From Adenanthera pavonina (taxonomy: Eukaryota > Streptophyta > Magnoliopsida > Fabales > Fabaceae), in NCBI GenBank assembly GCA_026686845.1, contig JAIVEN010000004.1, forward strand, positions 14,726,827-14,790,826: DNA of 64,000 bases, written 5' to 3'. A program made the position numbers and the translations under genes. Positions 1 through 10,123 of the stretch are shown here, piece by piece (position 1 is the stretch's first letter; every line of letters starts with the position of its first letter). The notes below the pieces were generated by a model that saw only the letters and a list, made by a program, of their open reading frames with translations, ran no database searches and was not told the origin of the DNA.

Positions 1-2049
1 ATAGTAGCTCTTTGGGAGAAGCCTAATTGAGCCAAGAAAAATGAAATCCTCCACATGATGAAGGCCACCAAGGCAAGGTAGATGAAAGGTAGCTCTTGGG
101 GTGATGCCTAAACGAGCCCAAAAATGGTGAAAGATCAAAGGCTAGATTCTAACTGAGTTAGCAAGAAACTTTTAAAGGTTTAGGGAATCTCCCTTAAGTT
201 GTCAAACCATTAATTAACTTTGACTAAGCAGCTAAGGAAATTATGTATGAATATGATAAAGTAGAAATATGAGAAGTGATAAAAAGTAAAGAGTTAATAA
301 CCACTGCCTTAATATCATTAAGACCCCAACCCATAAAAACTAAGAGATCCTAAAGGCTATGTCAAGATAAGCAAAAGTATTGGGTTTGAGAATATGTTTA
401 TACATGAAGGTAGAATGGTAAGTTGAGACTCTAAGTTAACAAAAGCTAGAGCAAGGAATAAAGAAGCAATATAGGTGTAAGCAATGAATCAAAATGAAAA
501 TGGTGATGAGATGCCATTATAAGATAGCAAACCAAATGTTAGAAGATGATAGCTGTGGTTAAATGGCCTAAAAATTAAAGTAGTAAAGTATTCAGAGGTC
601 ATGCAGATAAGTTATGGCTCGAAATGAAGCCCATTGTTAGTATTCTATAAGACTAGTTTTGGCATGAGTACAAGTAGAACCCCTTGGCATGTTATGGTTA
701 AATGAGTTCAAGTGAGGGAAGTTTCAGAATAGTGATCTACCGAGAAGTACTAAAAGATAAGAAAAATGTAAAGAGTAAGAAAGAAAAGACGCACTAATTG
801 TTAAATAAAGGAACTATAGAGTTATGATGATCCCAAATAGTCTTACCAATGCACCTACTAAAACAACATGAATAAAAGTATAAGTAGTGTAATAGTGATT
901 CTCAAGAATGAATGCTAAGGTACTCCGAATTTGTAAAAGAGCATAAAAGACGACTGGGAATTTTTGAAATATTTTAAATAAAATTATTGACTTACTAAAC
1001 TTAGTGAATGTAACTCATAAAAGTACAATCAGTAGGTTATAGAAACTTCTACAGGGTCATAGTAGATCCTAGTGGGAGGGACCGAAAATCGGAATACGAT
1101 GAAAAATTTACTAAGTCTAGTAAGATGTTATAAAAAATTTTGTAGTGAAAAATTTTTCTCAGATTATCTTACCGTTTGATTAGAAGAAAAAGTTTTGTAG
1201 GAAAAGAGGTAAGAAATGAGTTTTTATGAATTGAGAGAGGCTAAACCTCCTCCCCGGAAATGATCAGTCCAGATCCAATGATGACCAAAGGGCTCCATGA
1301 TAATGAAAGAAAGTATGGATCAGGGTATGAGTAATAAAGTAGGGTTGAGTTGAGGATAGTAGCCTATGTTTTATATGATAAATTTTTACAAAAAATATGT
1401 TCCCATACATATCAGCGGTGAGTAATGCTATCAAGAAGCAGAGTTATTATAAGTTAAAATAAGTTATAATCTCTATGTTTTTACCATAAAAGTATTATGA
1501 GATCACCAAGAACCTCGAGTGATAACAAAATAAAAAATAAGTGGACTTGAGGTAAAGAAAAGAAAATGAAAAGAAGAAAGAGATGGCCTTGTAAGTGCCA
1601 TTCAAGCAAAACTAAAGTAGTCAGCTTATGCTTAGTAGGAAGATTATCCATACAAATAGTTTAAAGTTATGAAAAGTAAAGAAAAAGAATGATATCAGGT
1701 GACAATGAAGAGACTATAGTATGAGTAAGAAAAGAGAGTTATGAAAGTAAAGATGAGGATTAAGAATGGGTATGTTATGTGAAAATTTCCGATACCTCTA
1801 AGGTAAAATAAGATTATGATGTTCTTAACATTTCCCAACATGAAAGGAAGTAGCCAGATCCTTCAACTGTTATGAATCGATGAATAAGACCAAAGTGAAA
1901 AGTTGACTTTTAAGTCATACAATTAAGATTTGAAAGTATTCCACTAGTATAAATAGTATGGGAATTGAGAAATAAACAAAAAGAAAGTATTTGGCACAAA
2001 TGTGTATCCAAATTTTGAGAACAAAATTTATTTTATGGCGGAGAGAATT
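1..2049 (+). pseudogene. Decayed Tekay/Del-type Ty3/gypsy pol (RT to integrase to chromodomain)
   Basis: No long open frame survives, but short runs read as gypsy pol in the expected order. Near 830-880 the frame gives Y-x-V-M-M-I-P-N-S-L-T-N-A-P-T, the RT segment before the YxDD palm. Near 1815-1865 it gives DVLNISQHERK followed by QPDPS, the integrase C-terminal HDVFHVS-type motif. Near 1938-1980 IPLV, then WELRNK, resembles a chromodomain. The purine-rich stretch at about 2033-2049, just before the LTR, is in the position of a polypurine tract. RNase H appears shortened. Chromodomain plus a very large TGTAAC-type LTR is the combination known from the Tekay/Del clade of chromoviruses; the clade name is my inference. 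The 5' part and 5' LTR lie outside the window. Confidence 0.7.
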
Positions 2050-3596
2050 CTAACATCCTTAAAAGCTAGAATATCTAAATATGTGTAAGAAATTCACAAA
2101 AATGGATAAACACCATTTTACGTGAAATAGGGCAAGGAGATCATTTTTTTTAGTTGGACGGAAAAATGAGAAATTACATTTTTGCTCCCAAAGAATTAAA
2201 AAAATGATATATACGTCCCTAAATTCATAAAAATTACATAGAATGAGAATAGAAAAGCAATTGGGGAAAATAACACTTAATGACCCGAAAGTTTCAAAAA
2301 TTATAATTTAACAACGGGACAAGGTCAATTTTATAAATATGCAAAATTACTGTCAAAATAAAGCTCCCAACAAGAGAAGTCCAATGGTATATGGTACTGA
2401 GGGTTAATAATGTTCGAGGATAAAGAAATAATTAGTGTCAAGTGTCCAAAAGTAACTTTATACCAATAAAGTAGAATGTGGGCCATACAGACAGTTAAAA
2501 GGTGCCCAGGATAGGATTTGCACCTCACATAGATATTATTTGGGATAAGATAATTAAGGAAACATAAATATAAATTTGGAATAGCCATGTATCCCTAAAA
2601 TACTAATTTACTGTGAAAGCGATGTTATCAGTACCAGTAAAAAGTATCTGACACCGGGTATATTAGGACTAGGAAAAGTATGTAGTATTTTGGAAAATTT
2701 TATCCCTTAGTTGTTGCGATATAGCAGCGACCCACATGTTAAATTGATTATTTAATTAGTTAATGAAAACTTGTCGAGGAAGTTGTTGAATTAACCAAGG
2801 TTAAAGCAAATAACTATGATTAATTTTTATCATTTGATCTCTTTCCTCTCTTAATCACCCAGCTGCTGTATTAGAGAGTTAAGAAGCTTAAAAATTACAG
2901 AAAGAAAAGAGGAAGTGGCGTGACCAAAGGAGAAGAGAAAAGGGAAAGCAAACTTGAAGGCCTGAAGACCAAAGTACAAGGTAAGTTGTGGCATCCCTTC
3001 AAGCTAGTTTTTTAAGTTGTATGGTATGGTTTCATGGAGTTTTCTCCTTCCTCTCCTCATGCTAAGATTTTATTAAAAGCCTAGAGGAAGCAAGGAATGA
3101 ATTTTGATGCAATAAACTTAGGAGAAACACTAAACTAACAACCTAGAACATGATTGTGGAAGTAGTTGGATCATTCTCAAAACCAATCATTTTCTTTCCT
3201 TTTCTTGTTATTTTTGGCCAGAACAGAGGGTTAGTTTAGAGTGGGATTTTCTTGTTTTTTATGCTAAAAATGAGTTCCTCATGGTGGAAAACCTTAGGAA
3301 CAAGTATTGATTTTATGAAAAAGCCAAAGGAGAAGAAAAATGAAATCTTAGGGTTTCATGAAGACTTTATGATGAAAGTTATGGAACCATTTGCTTAAAT
3401 TATTGTTTGATGATATATTTAGGTTTAAGAAAGGCTAAGAAGCTTGTGAAGTGTTTAGAAGAGGTGAAATAATGGAAAAAGCAAAAGGAATTCACTAAGG
3501 TAGCAACTTTCCTTTTATTGCATTATGTTATCTTGTAATGTTTTTATGGACTTTATGACTTGCCATATTTGTATTGTGATGCTTTGTGAATATTTT

Positions 3597-4590
3597 TAAT
3601 AGAGAATAAGTAAACTCTCAATCATGGAGATCCAATGTGCCCAAAGATCCTCTTCAAGGAGTAGGAGGTCCAATGACAAGAGGTAAGACAAAAGCCATGA
3701 AAGAGGCCTTGCAAGGATTGGTCCGAGAGCTTAAGGAGAAATAGCCCATCTATTTGGAGGACTTAGAGCAAATGACACCACCTTCTAATCGAAAAAGCAT
3801 GATCATTTATTTGGAGGCCCAATTTGAAGATCTTAAAGGCCCAACCCAAGTCCAAATGGAAGAGCTTGATTAAAAGAAGTCATGTGATTCATTAATGAGT
3901 CATGTGACTTTAGGATTAGATTTATTTTTTTAATTTATTTTGAATTTTTTTTATTTTTTTATTTATTTTTTCCGCATTAGATTAGATTATTTTTGATTGG
4001 TTCTTACTTGTATTTATGAGGCCAACGTAGGATTTAATTCAAATTTGAATTTAAAATTCAAAAACAAAAAGATAAGCCTTACCTATAAGGAACCACTTAT
4101 CCTATTAGGATTAGGATTTTATTATTATTTAAAGACCATATAATGCCGCTTTGCAAATCAGATATGAATAATATTTTGAGTGATTTCTCTCTTCAATTTC
4201 GTGTGAGATTAGTAGGGTTCTTCGTGTTCTTCCTAGAATATGGATTCCACTTATCAAGAGAATTGACCAACTCTTATGGCGTCTTATGTTTGGGGTTGTT
4301 AAAGTTCTCTCTAGAGGTTTCATTCGGTCTCTCAATTGCATTAGGCTCCTTTAAGATCTTCAAATTAAGCCTCCCAATAAATGATCATTCTTTTTGGATT
4401 AGAAGGTGGTGCCATTTGCTCTAAGTCTTCCAAATAGACGGGCTCTTTCTTCTTAAGCTCTCGGACCAATCCTTGCAAAGCATCTTTCATGGCTTTTGTC
4501 CTACTTCTTATCATTTGGCCTCCTACTCCTTGAAGAGAATCTTTGGGCACATTGGATCTCCATGATTGAGAGTTTACTTGTTGTCTATCA
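3597..4590. mobile_element. Foldback insertion with two inverted LTR 5' ends
   Basis: The 994-bp block has ATTTT on both sides (3592-3596 and 4591-4595), and removing it and one ATTTT restores continuous host LTR sequence (ATTTTGGCTGAG). Its two outer ends are the same LTR start in opposite orientation: TAATAGAG... on the left, and the reverse complement of TGATAGAC... on the right. The inverted repeat covers about 245 bp per side and encodes, on each side, the R-S/T-R-T-K-A-M-K peptide typical of gypsy pol tails running into the LTR. Between them lies the rest of one LTR, similar to that of element B (for example CTTATCAAG...TTGACCAA near 4254). A normal insertion would have TG at one end and CA at the other; here both ends are U3 starts. 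Confidence 0.72.
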
Positions 4591-4759
4591 ATTTTGGCTG
4601 AGTATATGAAGGGGCTTTGACCCTGAGATGTCCATTTTACAGGAGGAAACTCTGCTGAAATTTTTATGAATTCGTATGGCATTTTTTGTTTTTGTGAGAA
4701 TGATTGATGTTTTCATTAATTTTTGTGATAATATGTGTGCATAAATGGGTGTTGCTACT

Positions 4760-4776
4760 GAGATTCTTTTAATCTC
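4760..4776. promoter_or_regulatory. Conserved LTR palindrome GAGATTC/AATCTC (copy in 3' LTR)
   Basis: GAGATTCTTTTAATCTC. This is the same short inverted repeat, at the equivalent position, found in nine of the large LTR copies in this window; the other sites are listed under the findings. Its function is unknown. Confidence 0.55.
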
Positions 4777-5570
4777 ACTCTTAAAAAATGACTAACATAA
4801 TAGGTACAAGCTTGGGCAAGGTTACCAAAAAGGAGCTAGGCAAGAAAGAAGGAATTTATGAAAGAAATGAATATCTTATTTTTAATCTTTATATTTGAAA
4901 TGATATAGAAATTTATGTATATTATTGTGATGCTCTACCTTGAGACCATTATGTCACTTTAGGTCTCCCATGATGTATGGTGCCATTTTGGTACAAAATA
5001 TGTCTAGGTATATATGTTAAAGAAATGATTTTACCAAGTTAAGGGATAGTAATAGTCATTTTGACCCTTGTGTGGTAATGCCACCACTGTTCAGCTGTTT
5101 TGTAATTAAACATATTAATGCTATATATGTTCTTAAAGAAGACAGACAGAGATTTAAAATGGACTAAATATCACCCCATTTGGAGTTGGGTCCGTATTGT
5201 TATGATTTTTCAAATTTGAGGTTAGAAAATTGGAAGATAGAAAAATGACCAAATGATCAGTAAAAATTCACAAAATTTATTGTACGAAATGGCCTACTGA
5301 AGTTACTATTTCATATTTTTCCCATGTAGATCTAGATTTAATATAATTTTAGGAACTTGAATCACCTTAATATGATTTTTCTGTATTATTTATGAATTTT
5401 TAAAGTTTGATCGGTCAAATGGTTTTACCACATGAACAATACCACTGAAATTTTTGAAAAATCTTGTTTTAATATTCTTGGTGATTTAAGTCTCTAATCA
5501 TGATTAGTATATCATAATTAAGGTCTAATATCTAATACATGGAAAATGAGATTAAAGTTAAGGTGTTACA

Positions 5571-7050
5571 GGATTGCCAAAGTTATTACTCAAATTCTTC
5601 ACCTTTTCAAACAATTGATCACTAGCCAAGGGCTTTGGAGCAACACCTTCTTCTAGGTTCCCATTAAATGCTTTTCTCCACCATCAATAATGATGTGTCA
5701 GAGTAAAAAATCTCTGATGACTAAGCAAGACATTTTTCCTACAATGTTCCAGCTATATTGAATTCGTGCCCTCCTCACATATAGGGCATCTACATTGTCT
5801 TTTGATGTTGTATCCTGACAAATTACCATATGCCAGGAAATCATTAATTGTACCAAACAACATTGCCCTCAAATTGAAACTTTTTTCCCTATACCCATCA
5901 TACACCTCCACACCCTTCTCCCACATTAATTTCAAATCTTCATTTAAAGGAGCCAAGTATATGTCTATATCATTTCCAGGTTGTTTGGGCCTAGAAATTA
6001 ACATAGACAACATCATAAACTTGCACTTCATGCATAACCATGAAGGAATGTTATAAATCACCAAAATCACAGGCCATGTGCCGTGGGTAGTACTTTGCAT
6101 GCCATGTGGGTTCATTCCATTAGTAGACAATGTAAGGCATAGGTTTCTCTCTTCTTCCCCGAAGTAAGGGAAATCATCATCTATTTTTTTTTTCCATTGA
6201 GGAGAATTTACAAGGTGCCAAACCTTGCCATCCTTAATCCTTCCATCCACATGCCATGTCAATTGTTTAGCAACTTCTACATTGCTATACATATGCCTAA
6301 ATCTTAGAATGATTGGAAAATACCATACCATCTTTGATAGGGCTGATTTTTTCTTCTTATATCTGAGGCATTGCACTTAGGACACTTCTCTAACAATGTA
6401 TATTCATTTCGAAATAGAATATAATCATTAGGACATGCATGTATTCTCTCATAACTCATGCCGATATAGCATAAAATTTGCTTAGCCTCATATGTTCGAC
6501 TAAGAAGCTCATTATCCTCTAGCAGCATATCTTTGACAAGTTCAAGTAGTTCTGTGAAACTTTTATCACTCCAACCATTACCCGCTTTCAAGTTGTACAA
6601 TTTCAAAACCCCAGATTGTCTTATGAATTTAGCACAACTAGTATACAATGGCTTATCCACATTGCTTTTCAACCTCTCAAACATTTTTCGACAATCTTGA
6701 AGATCCTCCTCAACCATATTTATCATCTCTTCAAGATGGTTGACCTCATATGTGCTCATATCAAATTCATTTGATGCATAACTTACCCTATAATCTCAAT
6801 CATCACACACATCACTAGTCTCGCCATGCTTTGTCTAACATGTGTAGCTTTGATCAATTCCATTACACACTAAATGATCTAGCAACTCAACAACACTAAT
6901 TCACCTTTCATAGCAACATTTTAAGCAAGGACATATAATTCTACATGGATCTTCTACATGCTCAATTGCAAAATTAATGAACTGTCTCACTCCATCCTCA
7001 TATTCATCTAAGAACCTATTGGCAGACATCCACTTTTGATCTTTACCCAT
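5571..7050 (-). pseudogene. CACTA (En/Spm) transposase TNP2-like, broken
   Basis: The reading frame starts at the ATG complementary to 7048-7050. It opens with MGKDQKWMSANRF..., followed by ICPCLKC, which is the N-terminal transposase-associated zinc-binding domain. From 6759 to 6304 comes the linker, ending near CPNDYILFRNEY and CPKCNAS. From 6376 to 5753 lies the TNP2 core, with VWYFPIILR, WHVDGR, LSTNGMNPHG, TWPVILVIYNIPSWLCMK, PGNDIDIYLAPL and CPICEEG. The frame continues to about 5580 with KAFNG and APKPL. Such enzymes cut and join CACTA transposon ends in the nucleus. Stops near 6905 and 6830 and a frame change between 6304 and 6376 disable it. The 3' part is cut off by the Tekay-type LTR at 5570. 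No CACTA terminal repeats were found. Confidence 0.85.
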
Positions 7051-8342
7051 TAGTTTTGGAAAAATTTTGGTAGAGTCTCCCCCTATAATTGGAACTCCTA
7101 GTAATTCTACAATATCAAAATTAAACTTGTTTAGTCCATCACAACAACAATAAAAATATACAACACCATTTTCATCATGTTTGAATGTAAGATTAACATA
7201 CCTTGCGAGATTCTGCTACCCAATATCACAAATAATTCCCTTTAAATTTGCTGCCTCAAATCTTCTCAAATGTAGACCTAAATGAATTTAATTAAATATT
7301 TTAAGATATAAGACTTGTAATAATTTTAATTTGTATAACATGAAAATGCAGTTATATGTCACCTTCGCTACATTTAACAACAAAAAAACTATTAAGTTAT
7401 TTCACATAACAAGAAAACATAATTATATGGCCTATTTAAGTTGTTTAATATTGTATAAATAGAATATGATGCAGAGGGGAAGTGTAACATCTCAAAGTAT
7501 ATGAGGTAAAAAAATGTTAAAATTCACAAAAACTTGTGACAAGAACACATAGATTCAGTTCACAATTAAGATGAGCCTAAAATTTGGTGGCCTTGATTGC
7601 AACATGTTAATAAAATGTTAATAAAAAATATTAGGAAGGAAAAAGTCAATACTTGGGAACTGTGAAGACTTAAATTGGTCACATGAATATTGTTTTAAGA
7701 AATATAATGAATTTATCATTTGGAAATAATATACCTTCAATAGTGCAGTAGAAGTTATTGTTGATGTCAAGTTGACACAGACCTCCTTGGTGTCATAACA
7801 GTTATCACAAGCATCAAATAATCATACCTCAAGAACAATTTGGGAAGATACAAAAGATAAAAGGTCGTAGGCATCAAGCAAGTCTATTACTGGAAGCACA
7901 ATAGTTGAGCATGCTGTGAAAGAGCTTTCTTGGTCAGGCTTATGGTCATAGAATATGTTGTAATAATAGATATCAAAGTTAGCACATTGATGTATAATAA
8001 AACCAGTACAGGGACTAACACTGAGGTTATGGTTGCATTTATATAGGGTAATGTTATATTTGATATAAAGAGAAATCAAAGGAGTTAGAGTTTGCATCAG
8101 AAATCGTGATACTATAGTTTAAGGCTTCACAAGAATTATTAGATAGCAAAAGATGGTGTAGATAACTTAAAGTTTTCTTTAGTCAACCGTTGAATTCCAG
8201 CCATCTACATTATTATTGATGAATGGGAAAAACAGGTTGGGATTTGATCAATTTGGGTTGGGGCAAAAGAAGTTGGGTAAAATATCCATTTAAATCTTTG
8301 ACTAGGTTTTAACAAAAAAAATTGTAATTAGGCCAGTAAAGC
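7051..8342. other. Non-coding flank upstream of the CACTA transposase
   Basis: About 150 bp upstream of the transposase ATG (7051-7200, minus strand) stay open in the same frame and encode a Cys- and Phe-rich peptide ending in VELLGVPIIGG, so the true start could lie further upstream. Beyond that I see only AT-rich sequence with short meaningless ORFs. It joins 13438-14669 as one stretch once element B is removed. Confidence 0.4.
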
Positions 8343-9203
8343 TGATAGAGGATGGCTTGGACAAATTCAGGAACATGGTAGGAGGCCTTATCACTTGGAA
8401 AGATTCAAGCCCAAGAGAAGCCCATTGGAAGAGATTACTTAAAAGATGATGTGCTTCACTAAAATAGCATGTGACTTAAGTATTATTGGGCTTAATTAGT
8501 GTTAATTTCGTTTTTATTAATTATGGGCTGAACTATATTGAGTAATAAAGCCCAATTGGTTAAATAATAGTCTTTTTGATAGCCCACCTTGTAAATAAAC
8601 ATGTCATGTGCCAAACATGTGATTTCATTAATGTGTTGGCATGTTTATAAGGGCTTAGGTATTATTTTATTATTTTTTTATGAATTTTTGTTATTTTATT
8701 TTAGGGCATTATTTTATTAGTTTCCTAGGTCCCATAGGAGTGTTGTTTGGGCCTAAAGTCTCCTAATCCTATTAGGATTACTCAAGCCCAAATTAATTAG
8801 GGTTTCTAAGCTTATTAGGTTAGATTTGACCTTGCCTATTTAAGGCTAACTATTATGTACGTTTTTTAAAGATTTGAATGATTAAAGTTTAAGACTTTTG
8901 TAAGTTTCCTCTTGCGATTCTTTGAGTGCTAGAGAGAATACTATGACTTATCAAGGAATTGGTCAATCCTTGTGGCGTCACTGGAACTAGGGTTCAAGAG
9001 ACCGGTTCTCTTGGGTTCTAATTCTTAAGACCAACATCTATCCTTCTTATCTTCTCTATTATTATTTTCTTTTGCTACTGTTTTTGTCCATTTTGTTCAT
9101 TTTCTTTGCTATTAGTTTTTGTGTTTCTTGTTTCACAAAGATCCGGGTGTCTTACGTATCAAAGTGGGTTCTTTGGACGGGTTCCAAAAGGGTTCACGTA
9201 TCA
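8343..9203 (+). repeat. 5' LTR of element B
   Basis: 861 bp, starting TGATAGAGGATGG and ending CACGTATCA. It contains a TATTTAAGG box near 8838, a plausible core promoter, followed about 40-100 bp downstream by a T- and A-rich stretch where transcription would begin. The 3' copy differs at four places only (A/G, T/C, G/A and T/C, all transitions). Confidence 0.92.
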
Positions 9204-9205
9204 TT

Positions 9206-9217
9206 TGGCATCAGAGC
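9206..9217 (+). promoter_or_regulatory. Primer-binding site of element B (initiator tRNA-Met type)
   Basis: TGGCATCAGAGC lies two bases after the 5' LTR. It matches the complement of the plant initiator tRNA-Met 3' end (TGGTATCAGAGC) at 11 of 12 positions. Element F shows the same arrangement, with the same two-base spacer and a similar downstream sequence (GGTTTGCAAATCAAGG). Confidence 0.75.
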
Positions 9218-9289
9218 TTAGGTTTGCAAATCAAGGTGTGTTCTTTATTTTTCCTTATTTCCTTGTTTCACATCTTCGTTGCTTCGGGA

Positions 9290-9645
9290 AATTTTTTTTT
9301 ACGTCACTGTTCTCCGTACGCGTCACTGTTCTCCATCACTGTTTCGCACTATTCATCATACTGTTTCGGATTACTGTTCATCATCACTGTTTTGTTTACT
9401 GTTCACAGTACTGTTCGGGTTACTGTTCAAAAAAATCTGAAAAAAAAAAGAGAAAGATTGATTGCTGCACAAAAAAAAAATATAGCAGCAACTGAAAAAA
9501 ATTGCAGAAAAAAAAATTAAAAAAAAATATTCTGAAAAAAAAAAGTGAGATTTATTACTGCAAAAAAAAAAATATATATATATATATAGCAGCAACAAAA
9601 AAAAAAGGTAGAAAAAAAAATTATTTTATTGGATTTGATTTCAGG
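9290..9645 (+). repeat. Leader of element B: ACTGTTC-rich repeats and A-rich islands
   Basis: From about 9300 to 9430 the short motif ACTGTT(C), often as TACTGTTCA or TCACTGTTC, recurs roughly ten times. From 9428 to 9640 there are at least nine runs of 7-12 A, an (AT)n tract and repeated GCAGCAAC. The overlapping short ORFs here are products of this low complexity. Element F has a weaker version (ATTGTTCATCG, minus strand, 16800-16860). A role in RNA packaging or dimerisation is possible but untested. Confidence 0.6.
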
Positions 9646-10123
9646 CTTGATTGACTTAATTTATCAACTTTGGTGGCAAGTCTCATTAAAATATCTATAA
9701 TTTCTCTTTCCTTCAGATTTCTTTTCTTATCAGTTCCTACAAATTGTCATCCTTCTTTGTTCAATTTCCTTCATATTTCTCTTGTTGGAAATTTCAGTTC
9801 CTTTCTGTTCATTTTATGTTGGTTATTGTTTAATTAAATTAGGATCTTTGAGAACTTCAATTTTGAACTTTTGTTTTCTGTGATTGCCACTTCTTTAAAA
9901 CTGATTTCCTTTTGATTGAAGTTGTGGTTTTAATTTAGCACTCTCATAAGAAAGCAAGCTTTGAGTGGAAAAAGGCAAGAGAAAAATTGCATCATATTTG
10001 AAAAAACCTTGATTTAGTGTGAAACACGAGTGCATTTACATTATTTGAGTGAAACACGTGAGAGAGTGTGTGAGGTCCCTATTTCTTTCTCTTTGTTTTA
10101 CACTAACATTTCAGATTGTAAAC

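Larger units (their letters stand above)
2050..5570 (+). repeat. 3' LTR of the Tekay/Del-type element, interrupted at 3597-4590
   Basis: This LTR begins at a degenerate CTAACATCC and ends at 5570 with GGTGTTACA. It directly follows the decayed pol and its purine tract, so it is the 3' LTR of that element rather than a solo copy. The internal order of motifs matches the complete copy at 56359-59730. Without the 994-bp insertion and its duplicated 5 bp it is about 2.5 kb. It encodes nothing; the small ORFs in it do not correspond to any protein. The family palindrome GAGATTC...AATCTC lies at 4760-4776. The downstream flank is GGATT; the matching upstream flank would be off-window. Confidence 0.75.

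Noticed and set aside
4365..4682. Minus-strand 105-codon ORF as a gene
   Set aside because: It crosses the right edge of the foldback insertion (4590) and its duplication, so it joins an LTR-encoded pol tail to unrelated host LTR sequence.
7482..7500. TGTAACATCTC as the start of another large LTR
   Set aside because: The following sequence does not continue like the family and no matching end or duplication was found.
9106..9598. Overlapping ORFs in the element B leader
   Set aside because: They arise from the ACTGTTC and poly-A low complexity. They overlap on both strands and resemble no protein.
10049..10123. Upstream extension of the element B ORF
   Set aside because: The extension begins at GTG, not ATG, and crosses a splice-acceptor-like motif. 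The related gag of element F starts at the position equal to 10124.
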